A stretch of DNA of 64,000 bases from Bacillus sp. OV166 (GCF_900177675.1 NZ_FXWM01000001.1:1683001-1747000); one strand, 5' to 3'. Positions 49,804 to 59,143 are shown, counted from the first letter of the stretch. A program made the numbers and translations. The notes: generated by a model from the sequence alone, not told the origin.

Positions 49804-50933
49804 TGAAAAAGAAAACTTGGATCGCGCTAGGTGTAATTAGTTTGGTCATCATTATGATTTCTGTCAGTGTCTACCGGCAAGTTTTTGCAAAAGGACCTTC
49901 CGTTAAAACCGCAGAAATCAGCCAAGAGGAGATCTCCTCACTTTTGATGATTCCCGGTACCGTGAAACTTCCAGAGGAACAACTTGTGTATGCAACTCCT
50001 GATAAAGGGGAGATCAAGGAACTGCTAGTAAAAGAAGGTCAAACAGTAAAGAAAGGAACAGTCTTGGCCAAATTGCAGAACGCACAGCTCGAGCTTGAAA
50101 TCGAGCAAAATAAATTATCGATCCAATCAGCTAACCTAAAAATAAGCCAAATAGATAAAAAAATAGAGCAGTTAGAAGAGAAAGAAAAAACGTTGAGTGA
50201 GCAGGTTGGAGTAGGTAAAAAAGAAGCGAAAAAACAGCTTGCCCCTGAATTTGAACAACTTGAGATGGAAAAAGAGTTAGCGAATATAGAACTAAAACAA
50301 ACAGAGGTTCAAAAAGACCTGATTAGCAAACGCCAGGGTGACTTAGAGATTAAGAGTACAATGGATGGAATCGTTTTAGCATCAAAAAAGCCAGTATCAT
50401 CTTCGATCGAAGCAGCAAACGATCCTATTATACATATTGGTAAGTTAGAAGGAATGACTGCATCGGGACTTTTGTCTGAATACGACACACTAAAAGTTAG
50501 TAGTGGACAAAAAGTGATTATCCGATCAGATGCAGTACCTGGAAAAGAGTGGCAGGGTGTAATTACCAAGACTGCTATTTTGCCAGAGCAGAACCAAACT
50601 AGTTTGCAAAATGGCACCCAGGCTGTACAGTATCCCGTAACAGTAAAAATTTCCGGTGATACCAAAACGTTAAAACCAGGTTTCCAAGTCATTATGGAGA
50701 TTGAAACGGACAAAAAGACAGCGATGGTCCTGCCGCTCGATGCATTATTTGATGATGGAGATAAGCCATATGTGTATCTTGTAAAGGATGGCAAGGCTAA
50801 TAAGCAGAATGTCAAAACTGGCATCACATCAGGAAAGAAAATTGAAATCCTTGAAGGTGTTTCAAAAGGAGACCAAGTCATCGTTAATGGACCCGACAAT
50901 ATTAAGGATGGGTTGGAAGTGACAATCAAATGA
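49803..50933 (+). CDS. yknX: Membrane fusion protein YknX-like
   Basis: A 376-residue HlyD/MacA-type adaptor with one N-terminal helix. The lipoyl/barrel half is GEIKELLVKEGQTVKKGTVL, a helical hairpin follows (about residues 100-170), and the second barrel half is IKSTMDGIVLASKKPVSSS. It bridges the YknYZ transporter to the wall in a Gram-positive envelope. The ATG overlaps the yknW stop (TAATG), so it is translationally coupled. Confidence 0.87.
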   Translation: MKKKTWIALGVISLVIIMISVSVYRQVFAKGPSVKTAEISQEEISSLLMIPGTVKLPEEQLVYATPDKGEIKELLVKEGQTVKKGTVLAKLQNAQLELEIEQNKLSIQSANLKISQIDKKIEQLEEKEKTLSEQVGVGKKEAKKQLAPEFEQLEMEKELANIELKQTEVQKDLISKRQGDLEIKSTMDGIVLASKKPVSSSIEAANDPIIHIGKLEGMTASGLLSEYDTLKVSSGQKVIIRSDAVPGKEWQGVITKTAILPEQNQTSLQNGTQAVQYPVTVKISGDTKTLKPGFQVIMEIETDKKTAMVLPLDALFDDGDKPYVYLVKDGKANKQNVKTGITSGKKIEILEGVSKGDQVIVNGPDNIKDGLEVTIK

Positions 50934-51622
50934 TCCGGCTAGAATCCATCACAAGATCGTTTTTGCTTGGAAAAGAGAGCGTTCATGTCTTAAACGGTAT
51001 CAGTCTCACGATTCGTAAAGGTGAATTTGCTGCCATTATGGGTCCATCAGGTTCTGGGAAATCAACCTTAATGAATATTATCGGCTGTTTGGATAAACCG
51101 ACTGAGGGAGAGTATTACCTTGGCGGGGAAAATGTATCTCATTATAATGACAAAGAATTGGCGAGAGTTAGAAATCAATCGATTGGCTTTGTCTTTCAAC
51201 AGTTCCATTTGCTGCCGCGCTTATCAGCTTTAAAAAATGTCGAACTGCCAATGATTTATGCTGGAATCTCAAAAAAAGAGCGACAGGCCCGTGCTGAAGA
51301 GGCACTAATAAAAGTAGGTCTTTCGGATCGAATGAACCATCTTCCCAATTCCCTATCTGGGGGACAAAAGCAACGTGTAGCTATTGCGCGAGCAATTGTC
51401 AATACACCAAAGTTGATTTTAGCGGATGAGCCCACGGGTGCTCTTGATTCGAAGACAAGCAAGGACATTATGGAACAATTTAAGGAACTTAATGAGGAAG
51501 GTGTAACCATTATCGTCGTTACCCATGAATCAGAAGTGGCGGAATACGCGAACCGAACGATTATGGTTAGAGATGGAATGATTCAATCGCCTTCTATGGG
51601 TGTTAGGGGGCCGGCCCTATGA
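50930..51622 (+). CDS. yknY: ABC transporter ATP-binding protein YknY-like
   Basis: A 230-residue MacB/LolD-type ATPase. Walker A GPSGSGKSTLMNIIG, Q-loop FVFQQFHLLPRLSALKNVEL, signature NSLSGGQKQRVAIARAIV, Walker B LILADEPTGALDSKTS and H-loop VVTHESEVA. It overlaps yknX by 4 bases (ATGA) and yknZ by 4 bases. It energises the YknZ permease. Confidence 0.92.
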   Translation: MIRLESITRSFLLGKESVHVLNGISLTIRKGEFAAIMGPSGSGKSTLMNIIGCLDKPTEGEYYLGGENVSHYNDKELARVRNQSIGFVFQQFHLLPRLSALKNVELPMIYAGISKKERQARAEEALIKVGLSDRMNHLPNSLSGGQKQRVAIARAIVNTPKLILADEPTGALDSKTSKDIMEQFKELNEEGVTIIVVTHESEVAEYANRTIMVRDGMIQSPSMGVRGPAL

Positions 51623-52812
51623 GTTTTATGGAAAATCTTTTTATGGCTTTAAGCTCACTTAAAGCCCATAAGATGCGAAGCATTCTTACGATGCTTGGAA
51701 TTATTATTGGTGTGGGTGCTGTCATAATCGTGGTAGCAATCGGACAGGGCGGAGAGGCGATGCTCAAATCACAGATTACTGGTCCAGGGAATACTATTGA
51801 GATATTTTATCAGCCTTCTGATGAAGAAATGCGCGCAAACCCTAATGTATTTCAGCAAGCTCCCTTCAAACAGGATGATATCAGGGCGCTTGAACAAATT
51901 CCGGAAATTAATCGTGTGGTTGCATCAAGCACAAAATTGTCTACTTTTCGATTTCAAAAGGAAACAGGCGATGTGACTACCACCGGTATAAATCAAGCTT
52001 ATATCCATTTAAATGAGTTGAAAGTAGCAGAGGGAAGAAATTTTTCAGCTTCTGATTTTCTGGGCGGGCGCCGTGTGGGGTTAGTCAGTAACAAATTGCA
52101 GGAGGAATTATTTAAAGGGAAAAATCCCGTCGGAGATATTGTTACGGTAGCCAATCAACCAATTGAAATCATTGGGGTTTTAGAAAAACCAACCGGCCTT
52201 TTTTCCTTTGGTTCAATGGAAGTTTATCTACCTTTCCAAACATGGAAAACTATATACGGAAGCAGCGATTTTACTCAAGTAACCCTTCAAGCAGAGTCTG
52301 CTGAGCAATTGCAGGTTGCAGGTAAAAAGGCTGCTAAGCTTTTGAATAATCTGCATAATACGGAAAAGTCTTATCAGGTTATCAATATGGAGGAAATCGC
52401 TCAAGGAGTAGGGCAAATTACAAAAATCATGACCTTAATTATCGGGAGTATTGCCGGTATCTCTTTATTTGTTGGCGGGATTGGTGTTATGAATATCATG
52501 CTTGTTTCGGTGACAGAAAGAACAAGGGAAATAGGAATCCGCATGGCATTAGGTGCAACTCGAGGCCAAGTATTGACCCAATTTTTAATAGAATCTATGA
52601 CACTAACCTTTATTGGCGGCATCCTTGGAATATTACTAGGCTGGGGAACGTCAACTATAGTGAGTTTCTTTGCTGGCTGGCCATCCTTGGTGTCTTGGCA
52701 AGTAGTGTTAGGCGGCGTGTTGTTTTCGATGGTAATTGGTGTTGTGTTTGGACTGCTTCCAGCAAATAAAGCTTCCAAACTTGACCCGATTGACTCATTG
52801 AGATATGAGTAA
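51619..52812 (+). CDS. yknZ: ABC permease YknZ-like (MacB/FtsX family)
   Basis: A 397-residue MacB-type permease with four helices: one N-terminal (SILTMLGIIIGVGAVIIVVA), a large extracellular MacB periplasmic-core domain (to about residue 260), then three C-terminal helices with the FtsX motif TERTREIGIRMALGATRGQV. It forms the membrane part of the YknWXYZ efflux system. The operon ends in a terminator 28 bases later. Confidence 0.92.
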   Translation: MSFMENLFMALSSLKAHKMRSILTMLGIIIGVGAVIIVVAIGQGGEAMLKSQITGPGNTIEIFYQPSDEEMRANPNVFQQAPFKQDDIRALEQIPEINRVVASSTKLSTFRFQKETGDVTTTGINQAYIHLNELKVAEGRNFSASDFLGGRRVGLVSNKLQEELFKGKNPVGDIVTVANQPIEIIGVLEKPTGLFSFGSMEVYLPFQTWKTIYGSSDFTQVTLQAESAEQLQVAGKKAAKLLNNLHNTEKSYQVINMEEIAQGVGQITKIMTLIIGSIAGISLFVGGIGVMNIMLVSVTERTREIGIRMALGATRGQVLTQFLIESMTLTFIGGILGILLGWGTSTIVSFFAGWPSLVSWQVVLGGVLFSMVIGVVFGLLPANKASKLDPIDSLRYE

Positions 52813-52839
52813 AGTATATTTTAAGTAATCTAGTTAATA

Positions 52840-52868
52840 AAGTCTACACGCTGTGTAGGCTTTTTCTA
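52840..52868 (+). terminator. Terminator of the yknWXYZ operon
   Basis: AAGTCTACAC / GTGTAGGCTT with loop GCT, followed by TTTTC. Confidence 0.85.
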
Positions 52869-52996
52869 TGTATTGCTATATAGTTAAATGTTTGCAGAAA
52901 ATGCAGTGTATGATAAAATAATTATAGGAATATTCAGTTAATATAATTAAATTGTGGCTGAGCTAGAATAATATATTAGAAGGAGTCGAGCAGAGC

Positions 52997-54160
52997 ATGG
53001 AGAAAGTGAGTTTAGAGAATAAAGGCTATTTTGGAGAGTTCGGCGGAAGTTTTGTACCAGAGGATTTACAACTAGTAATGAACGAATTAGAGGAGCAATT
53101 TTTCCGTTATAAAGATGATCCGGAATTTATTGAGGAATTCAAATATTACCTAAAAGAATATGTAGGTAGAGAGAATCCGTTAACATTCGCTGAAAATTTA
53201 ACCAAGCAAAATCAAGGGGCAAAAATTTATCTGAAAAGAGAAGATTTGAATCATACAGGGGCACACAAAATTAATAATGCAATTGGTCAGATTCTTTTAG
53301 CAAAACGAATGGGTGCAAAGCGAATTATTGCTGAAACGGGTGCAGGCCAGCACGGTGTGGCAACTGCAACCGCATGTGCCATGTTTGGGATGGAATGTAT
53401 TATTTATATGGGTAAATTGGATACGGAACGCCAAGCGCTCAACGTCTTTCGAATGGAATTATTAGGAGCCAAAGTTGTACCTGTTGATAAAGGGCAGGGC
53501 CGCTTAAAGGATGCCGTCGATGAAGCCTTGGGCGACTTGGTGCAAAACTATAAAAATACCTTCTATCTATTAGGTTCGGCCGTGGGTCCTCATCCTTATC
53601 CAACAATGGTCAAACACTTCCAAGCAATTATCAGCGAAGAATCGAAACGTCAGATCCTTGAAAAAGAAGGCAGGCTTCCAACAGCTGTAATTGCCTGTGC
53701 AGGAGGCGGGAGCAATGCCATTGGTGCCTTTGCCCATTATATTGACGAAAATGATGTGCGCTTAATTGGAGTTGAACCAGCTGAGGCACCGACGATGACT
53801 GAAGGGGTCCCAGCTGTGATCCATGGCTTTAGATGTTTAACGTTACTTGATGAGAATGGCGAGCCTAAACCAACGTATTCGATTGCAGCAGGACTTGATT
53901 ATCCTGGTGTCGGTCCTGAGCATAGCCATTTGAAAACCAGCGGGCGAGCCGAATATGTAACCGTAACCGGGCAAGAAGCACTCGAGGCGTTTCAAGTATT
54001 AAGCAAGACTGAAGGCATTATTCCTGCGTTAGAAAGTTCTCATGCTGTAGCATACGCCATTAAGTTGGCAAAAGAGTTGGCAAACGACGATGTGCTGATT
54101 GTTAACTTATCAGGCCGTGGCGATAAAGATGTGGAGCAAGTATTTAAGATGTTAAAATAA
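52997..54160 (+). CDS. trpB: Tryptophan synthase beta chain, solitary gene
   Basis: A 387-residue PLP enzyme of the TrpB1 type converting serine and indole to tryptophan. N-terminal [18 protein letters not shown] lysine in [36 protein letters not shown], the glycine loop [12 protein letters not shown], and C-terminal [15 protein letters not shown]. It is intact, but no trpA or other trp gene is nearby, which is unusual for TrpB1. It could serve as an indole-salvage or accessory copy. RBS AGAAGGAG lies 14 bases upstream. Confidence 0.94.
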   Translation: MEKVSLENKGYFGEFGGSFVPEDLQLVMNELEEQFFRYKDDPEFIEEFKYYLKEYVGRENPLTFAENLTKQNQGAKIYLKREDLNHTGAHKINNAIGQILLAKRMGAKRIIAETGAGQHGVATATACAMFGMECIIYMGKLDTERQALNVFRMELLGAKVVPVDKGQGRLKDAVDEALGDLVQNYKNTFYLLGSAVGPHPYPTMVKHFQAIISEESKRQILEKEGRLPTAVIACAGGGSNAIGAFAHYIDENDVRLIGVEPAEAPTMTEGVPAVIHGFRCLTLLDENGEPKPTYSIAAGLDYPGVGPEHSHLKTSGRAEYVTVTGQEALEAFQVLSKTEGIIPALESSHAVAYAIKLAKELANDDVLIVNLSGRGDKDVEQVFKMLK

Positions 54161-54185
54161 TTTAGCAGCATTAAAATATTGACCT

Positions 54186-54238
54186 AAAAAAGAGTCGCTA
54201 GTAACAAATGTGAATTTGTTGCAGCGGCTCTTTTTTTA
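54186..54238 (+). terminator. Terminator after trpB
   Basis: AAAAGAGTCGCT..AACAAAT pairs with ATTTGTT..AGCGGCTCTTTT and ends in T7. Confidence 0.9.
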
Positions 54239-54328
54239 TTCATTTGAGCTATAAAGAATTTTTCTCTATAAATTGAATATAATTTTAGAACACATGTGAC
54301 CGTACTTTGGATTCAAAAGGGGACAAGT

Positions 54329-54949
54329 ATGTATAGGAAAAAAATAAAATTCTATATTGATTTTAGCAGGGCAGGTGGGTTCCCTTTTTATCAGCGGGTT
54401 TTTATTATTTTCTTGGGGGCATCTCTGGTCGCTATTTCCTTGCAATTATTTTTGGTAGAAAATCATATTATTGACGGGGGGATTATTGGAATAAGCATCC
54501 TTCTTTCACATATTACAAGTCAAGAAATAGGATTGTTTTTGTTGATATTAAATACTCCTTTTTTCCTAATTGCCTATCGATTTCTGGGTAGAAGATTTCT
54601 CATGCTAAGCCTATTTGCTATTCTTGTCCTATCAATTGAAACCTATTTATTAGAACCGTTTCCTGTCATAACTGATAGCCCGATCGTGGTGATTGTCCTT
54701 GGAGGTATTAGTTTAGGACTCGGAGTTGGAATAACCATTCGGTTTGGCGGATGTTTTGATGGGACAGAGGTGTTGGCCATTCTGTTTAGTAAACGTTCCT
54801 CTTTTTCAATAGGGCAAATTATTCTGTTATTTAATATACTCATATTTGGAAGTTCCATTTTCATATTTGGTCCTAAAGAGGCATTTTACTCTTTAGCAAC
54901 CTTTCTCATAGCCTATAAGACTATTGATATTTCTATTCAGGCTCATTAA
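54329..54949 (+). CDS. YitT/YczE-like membrane protein, short form
   Basis: A 206-residue membrane protein with five or six helices. YitT-family marks: FLVENHIIDGGIIGISILLS, IGLFLLILNTPFFLIAYRFL and GGISLGLGVGITIRFGGCFD with GTEVLA. The usual YitT protein continues for 70-80 residues with a soluble DUF2179 domain; here it stops just after KTIDISIQAH. Either this is the short YczE-like type or the 3' end was lost. The sequence right after it contains a foreign gene remnant, which supports a rearrangement. Start ATG 54329 follows AAGGGGAC. Confidence 0.75.
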   Translation: MYRKKIKFYIDFSRAGGFPFYQRVFIIFLGASLVAISLQLFLVENHIIDGGIIGISILLSHITSQEIGLFLLILNTPFFLIAYRFLGRRFLMLSLFAILVLSIETYLLEPFPVITDSPIVVIVLGGISLGLGVGITIRFGGCFDGTEVLAILFSKRSSFSIGQIILLFNILIFGSSIFIFGPKEAFYSLATFLIAYKTIDISIQAH

Positions 54950-55004
54950 TTTAAAAAGTTTAAAGTTTTTCCTTGGTGTTTACTTGTTATAAATGACGAT
55001 TTCG

Positions 55005-55073
55005 ATTTTCTCAGTAGGTAAATTGCTAAGAAGAGTGCTTAGAGATGAAGAGATTGCGAAGGTAAAAGCTTAA
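55005..55073 (+). pseudogene. Remnant of an acyl-CoA synthetase C-terminus
   Basis: The frame reads IFSVGKLLRRVLRDEEIAKVKA and a stop. It is nearly the same as the C-terminus of the acyl-CoA synthetase at 58309 (SSVGKLLRRVLRDQEKSGVKA). No further upstream similarity was seen. It shows that a second copy of that gene once lay here. Confidence 0.75.
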
Positions 55074-55107
55074 TTGAGAGTAAGAAAAGCTTATCTTACT
55101 ATACGAA

Positions 55108-55141
55108 AATGCCCGGTCACCTATGTGATCGGGCATTTTTT
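55108..55141. terminator. Terminator between the remnant and the first hydrolase
   Basis: AATGCCCGGTCAC / GTGATCGGGCATT with loop CTAT and a T tract; usable from both sides. Confidence 0.85.
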
Positions 55142-55155
55142 AGGTAACTAGAGAG

Positions 55156-55959
55156 CTATTGTTTCTTTAAAAATTCTAACACTCTTTCATTCACTAAGTC
55201 ATTGGCATCGGTTACATAGATATGACCTGCACCTTGTATAGTCAAAAATTCAGCATTCGGAATTTTTTCTGCTAATGTTACCCCATTTTGGTATGGGACC
55301 AATTTATCTTCGTCCCCATGGATCACCAATGTAGGAACCTTGATTTGGTCAATCTCGCTGTAAGTATCATGGGCTAAGCAGGCCTGGAGCTGAAGTATAT
55401 ATGCATAGGGAAGAACAGGTATCTCTATTCTTTTTTGGATGTCCTCTGCAACTAATTCCCGCTGATTTTCGATAAATGCTTGACTGTAAAGGATTGGAGC
55501 CGAGGCCCATGCCATTTCTTCTGGTGTTGCAATAGAGGAGCCCCTTGAGAGCATTAACATTGAGACATCGGCACTAGGTTGTACATGATTTACTCCGCCT
55601 GAGGTTGTACAACCTAGAACAAGCGAACGGACCCGTGTGGGATACATAAGTGCTAATCTTTGTGCAATCATCCCACCCATGGATATGCCATATACATGAG
55701 CTGAGTCAACACCGGCAGCATCCAAGACACACCTTGCATCTTCTGCCATTTTCTCGATGGAGTAGGGAGTATCTGGTTTGTCGCTGTGACCTGTACCGCG
55801 ATTATCAAAAATAATTACCTTAAAATGCTCGCTTAAAGCAGGTAGAGTTCTAAACCAAGATTTTGAATTTAGTGACAACCCCATAATTAATAGTAAGGGT
55901 TCACCCTCACCATGAATCTCATAATAAAGATTAATTCCATTCCCGTTGGTTATTGGCAT
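55156..55959 (-). CDS. Alpha/beta hydrolase (PcaD/esterase type)
   Basis: A 267-residue cytoplasmic alpha/beta hydrolase. The nucleophile elbow is VYGISMGGMIAQRLALMYP (Ser near residue 93), the acid Asp lies in VIHGDEDKLVPYQNG and the His in IQGAGHIYVTDAN. RGTGHSDKPDTPYSIEKMA marks the epoxide-hydrolase/enol-lactonase branch. Its neighbours suggest a role in PHA or hydroxyacid ester turnover, but sequence alone does not define a substrate. RBS AAGGAGGAG on the minus strand. Confidence 0.82.
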   Translation of the reverse strand: MPITNGNGINLYYEIHGEGEPLLLIMGLSLNSKSWFRTLPALSEHFKVIIFDNRGTGHSDKPDTPYSIEKMAEDARCVLDAAGVDSAHVYGISMGGMIAQRLALMYPTRVRSLVLGCTTSGGVNHVQPSADVSMLMLSRGSSIATPEEMAWASAPILYSQAFIENQRELVAEDIQKRIEIPVLPYAYILQLQACLAHDTYSEIDQIKVPTLVIHGDEDKLVPYQNGVTLAEKIPNAEFLTIQGAGHIYVTDANDLVNERVLEFLKKQ

Positions 55960-56030
55960 TCTAAAAAACTCCTCCTTTTCATAGATAACGGTAAATTATA
56001 TGATAATGTGCAATAGTAAAGAACATAGAA

Positions 56031-56053
56031 GAGGGGAGGAATCATCCTCCCCT
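56031..56053. terminator. Hairpin at the 3' end of the second hydrolase
   Basis: GAGGGGAGGA / TCCTCCCCT with loop ATCA, overlapping the end of the hydrolase gene. The paralogue at 61995 has an equivalent hairpin. Confidence 0.55.
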
Positions 56054-56832
56054 TAACTTACTTTTGAGTGTTTTTTCAAAAAGTTGCGAAGAATCCTGTT
56101 AAAGGAATCCTTTTGCTCTAACTTTGCAATATGACCAGTATTCCTTATAATGACAAATTCAGAGTGTCGGATTTTTTTATGCATTAAAAGTTGCATCCAT
56201 ACAGGAATTACTGAATCATATTGCGACCCCATGATTAACGTAGGGACTTTAATTTTAGGAAGTAAATTTAAATTGTTGACTTCTAGACAGGCTTTAACTG
56301 ATTTAAGAAAGACCTCATGGTTTGGTTTGTAAAATTTTTGAAAGTCTTCATAAATTTTTCCTTTCCATGAATTAAGTGAAATACGTGCAGCTATGTCTTT
56401 TGGAAGACTAGGATTCATTGAAAGTGAACGAACTCTCCGATAGTTTACTATGAGCCTTGCCACAGATTTTGGAACAAAATGAAATGTACTCACTAGCATT
56501 AAGGATCGACACATTTGAGGTGCTTGACGATAAATTTCTTGCGCAACCATACCTCCCATTGATAAGCCACAGATATGAGCGCTTTCAATATGAAGTTCCT
56601 TCAATAAGTTGACAATATCACGAGCAAAGTGTGGGATAGATATTTTTTCATTAGTAATGTACTCACCATGTCCACGTAAATCAGGAATAATCAAGTCATA
56701 CTGATCCGCAAATTCAAACTGATTGTTCCAGCCCTCCTTTACCTCCCCAAGACCATGAATAAAGACCAAAGGTTCACCTTCACCAAAACGTAAGTAAGGA
56801 ATTTTAGAGCAACTAATAGACACTTCACTCAA
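56053..56832 (-). CDS. Alpha/beta hydrolase, PHA-linked paralogue 1
   Basis: A 259-residue alpha/beta hydrolase. FIHGLGEVKEGWNNQFEFAD, IIPDLRGHGEY, the nucleophile elbow AHICGLSMGGMVAQEIYRQA (Ser near 97), Asp in MGSQYDSVIPVWMQ and His in RNTGHIAKLEQ. It is clearly paralogous along its whole length to the protein at 61995-62774 on the other side of the PHA operon. The proteins could be intracellular PHB depolymerases or hydroxybutyrate-oligomer hydrolases; this is inferred from position. Confidence 0.8.
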   Translation of the reverse strand: MSEVSISCSKIPYLRFGEGEPLVFIHGLGEVKEGWNNQFEFADQYDLIIPDLRGHGEYITNEKISIPHFARDIVNLLKELHIESAHICGLSMGGMVAQEIYRQAPQMCRSLMLVSTFHFVPKSVARLIVNYRRVRSLSMNPSLPKDIAARISLNSWKGKIYEDFQKFYKPNHEVFLKSVKACLEVNNLNLLPKIKVPTLIMGSQYDSVIPVWMQLLMHKKIRHSEFVIIRNTGHIAKLEQKDSFNRILRNFLKKHSKVS

Positions 56833-56931
56833 ATTTAACCCCTCCTATTGCTTTTTATCATAAATGGGGTTGCCACTATTTGTAAAGTGACAATTTTATA
56901 AAATTCAGAATAATACAAATGTACTATTTTA

Positions 56932-56956
56932 ACCTGTCCTCCCTTGGTGGACAGGT
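56932..56956. promoter_or_regulatory. Perfect inverted repeat upstream of the PHA operon
   Basis: ACCTGTCC / GGACAGGT with a 9-base spacer, about 100 bases before the acyl-CoA synthetase. It may be an operator or a small terminator of upstream transcription. Confidence 0.4.
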
Positions 56957-56966
56957 GTATTTATTT

Positions 56967-56979
56967 GGTGCCTGACACC
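56967..56979. repeat. GGTGCCTGACACC motif, copy 3
   Basis: Same 13-base motif as at 41212, in a TGGTG / CACCA hairpin context. Confidence 0.6.
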
Positions 56980-57049
56980 ACACTAGGAAAATTCTAAATA
57001 TAAGTGGAATTATTATAGGAGAATACTACTTTTTATTTTTGAGGTTCAT

Positions 57050-58309
57050 TTGGACGTCTTGAGGGTAGTAGGTTTTATGTTTTGGTTTTACATATTTCAC
57101 CATTTGGACAGTGAGGTAATCGTTGTCAGTTTCGGTGAAGATAGAATAGACCTTGCTGAAGGCGATCATTATTTTGATGAATTCCTGCATAAGAAAGTAA
57201 ATATTCCAGAGGTTGAGATTAATCATTATGAGGACGTAGCACTTTTACAATACACAGGAGGAACGACTGGTGTTTCTAAAGGTGTTATGCTTACCCATTA
57301 TAATATTTTATCCAATGTCACCCAAGTTTGTGATTTTAGCTATCGACCATGTAAAAATTTACCGGATGATTTGAAGATGATTACGGTTCTGCCAATGTTC
57401 CATGTTTATGGACTCTCTAGCATTGCGCTATGCGGTATTAGGGAAGGGGCAAATCAAATCGTTTTACCTCGCTTTGATTCTAAAGAAATCATGGAAACCG
57501 TAATGCGTGAAAAACCATTTCAAATGTCAGCTGTTCCAACCATGTTTACTGCATTAAACAGTCAATCAGGTTTAGAAGAAAGCGGATTTAATGATTTATA
57601 CTACATAAGCTTCGGTGGAGCACCGCTGCCCGTTGAAACTGTAAAAGCCTTCGAGAAGAAAACAGGTGCAATGCTTTATAATGGCTATGGTCTTTCCGAG
57701 TCAGCTCCAACCGCCATTTTTAGTCCACCATTCGTCCCGAGAAAATATGGAAGTGTTGGAATTCCTGTCCAAAGTACGGTCGCAAGAATAGTTCTTGAAA
57801 CGGATGACGGATATGTCGAGGCACCAGTTGGAGAAGAAGGTGAATTAATTATCCAAGGTCCGCAGGTGATGAAAGGCTATTGGAACCGCCCAGAAGAAAC
57901 AGCCAAAGTATTAAAGGATGGCTGGCTGTTTACAGGTGATATCGCAAAAATGGATGAAGACGGCTATTTTTATATTGTAGACCGGAAGAAGGATATGATT
58001 ATTGCAAGCGGATACAATGTTTATCCTAGTGAAATCGAGGAAGTGCTTCATCATCTAGAAGCTATCGAAGAGGTGCTAGTCATTGGTGTCCCAGACTTAT
58101 ACCGCGGTGAAACCGTAAAGGCATTTGTCAAATTGAAAGAGGGATATACTATTTCCGCTGAGGATATCAAACAATTTGGTAAGGAAAACCTTGCCCCTTA
58201 TAAGGCACCAAAACTAGTAGAAATACTTGAGGAGCTTCCAAAATCATCTGTCGGAAAACTCCTTAGAAGAGTATTAAGAGACCAGGAGAAATCAGGGGTT
58301 AAAGCTTAA
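57050..58309 (+). CDS. Long-chain acyl-CoA synthetase, N-terminally truncated
   Basis: A 419-residue AMP-binding (FadD-like) protein. Adenylate motif LLQYTGGTTGVSKGVMLTH near residue 68, then NGYGLSESAPTAIFSPP, GWLFTGDIAKMDEDGYFYIV and DRKKDMIIASGYNVYPSEIE, with the catalytic Lys in KSSVGKLLRR. Family members are about 510-560 residues, so about 100 N-terminal residues are missing. The start (TTG 57050) sits in poor sequence and the first 40 residues look only weakly related. It leads a co-directional set with phaB-phaC. Activity is doubtful, since part of the N-terminal subdomain is lost. Confidence 0.8.
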   Translation: MDVLRVVGFMFWFYIFHHLDSEVIVVSFGEDRIDLAEGDHYFDEFLHKKVNIPEVEINHYEDVALLQYTGGTTGVSKGVMLTHYNILSNVTQVCDFSYRPCKNLPDDLKMITVLPMFHVYGLSSIALCGIREGANQIVLPRFDSKEIMETVMREKPFQMSAVPTMFTALNSQSGLEESGFNDLYYISFGGAPLPVETVKAFEKKTGAMLYNGYGLSESAPTAIFSPPFVPRKYGSVGIPVQSTVARIVLETDDGYVEAPVGEEGELIIQGPQVMKGYWNRPEETAKVLKDGWLFTGDIAKMDEDGYFYIVDRKKDMIIASGYNVYPSEIEEVLHHLEAIEEVLVIGVPDLYRGETVKAFVKLKEGYTISAEDIKQFGKENLAPYKAPKLVEILEELPKSSVGKLLRRVLRDQEKSGVKA

Positions 58310-58327
58310 TAGAGAGGGAGAAAATCG

Positions 58328-59107
58328 ATGAATAATCAAGAACTTTTCAGTTTAAAAGGGAAAACGGCTATTATCACTGGCGGCGGAAGAGGCTTAGGAC
58401 AGCAAATCGCGGTCGCATATGCGGAAGCAGGAGCAAATGTGGTGATTTGTTCGCGTAATCTTGAAGCCTGTCAGCAATTTAGTGAAGCCCTCAAAGAAAA
58501 GGGGGTTCGCACGCTTGCATTAAAATGTGATGTATCCAATCCAAACGAAATCCAAGCTGTCGTCGACGAAACCATGAAGGAATTTGGACGGATTGATATT
58601 TTGGTTAATAACAGTGGTAGCAGCTGGGGAGCACCTGCATTAGAGATGCCTGCCGATAAATGGGATAAGGTAATGGATATTAACCTTAAGGCGGTGTTCC
58701 TATTTTCCCAAGCCGTTGGAAAAATAATGGTGGAGCAAAAGGCTGGTAAGATTATCAACATTGCATCAATTGCTGGCATGGGCGGTCAAGATCCATTAGT
58801 AATGGATGCGATTGGTTATGCTGCAAGCAAAGGCGCAGTCATTACATTAACGAAAGATTTAGCCGTTAAATTAGCACCATTTAATGTTCATGTGAATGCA
58901 ATTGCCCCTGGATTTTTCCCGACTAAAATGGCTAAAACCATTTTGGACTATTCAGGTGAAAAAATACTTGAGAGAACACCAGCAGGCCGTTTTGGTTCTG
59001 ATGATGATATGAAAGGACCTGCACTTTTCTTAGCTTCGGATGCTTCTAACTATGTTTATGGTCATGTACTTGTCGTTGACGGGGGCACGACTGCCAGTGT
59101 ACAGTAA
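58328..59107 (+). CDS. phaB: SDR reductase, PhaB/FabG-like
   Basis: A 259-residue short-chain dehydrogenase. The cofactor motif TGGGRGLGQQIA occupies residues 18-29, followed by NNSGSSWGAP, Ser in INIASIAGMGGQD and the catalytic Tyr-x3-Lys in IGYAASKGAVITLTKDLAVK. In this position, between the ligase and the phasin genes, it is expected to reduce acetoacetyl-CoA to (R)-3-hydroxybutyryl-CoA for PHA synthesis. SDR specificity cannot be fixed by sequence; a gluconate- or 3-oxoacyl-type reductase remains possible. RBS GGGAG. Confidence 0.72.
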   Translation: MNNQELFSLKGKTAIITGGGRGLGQQIAVAYAEAGANVVICSRNLEACQQFSEALKEKGVRTLALKCDVSNPNEIQAVVDETMKEFGRIDILVNNSGSSWGAPALEMPADKWDKVMDINLKAVFLFSQAVGKIMVEQKAGKIINIASIAGMGGQDPLVMDAIGYAASKGAVITLTKDLAVKLAPFNVHVNAIAPGFFPTKMAKTILDYSGEKILERTPAGRFGSDDDMKGPALFLASDASNYVYGHVLVVDGGTTASVQ

Positions 59108-59143
59108 AAGGTAGATACTGACAGGCAGTTAAGAGGGGTATAA

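Noticed and set aside
50309..50929. Long antisense open frame in yknX
   Set aside because: It is 206 codons long but opposite to a well-supported adaptor gene in a tight operon, and its composition is that of a reverse-frame shadow.
52869..52996. T-box or trp attenuator upstream of trpB
   Set aside because: No specifier hairpin, T-box consensus or TRAP (GAG/UAG) repeats were seen in this short AT-rich leader.
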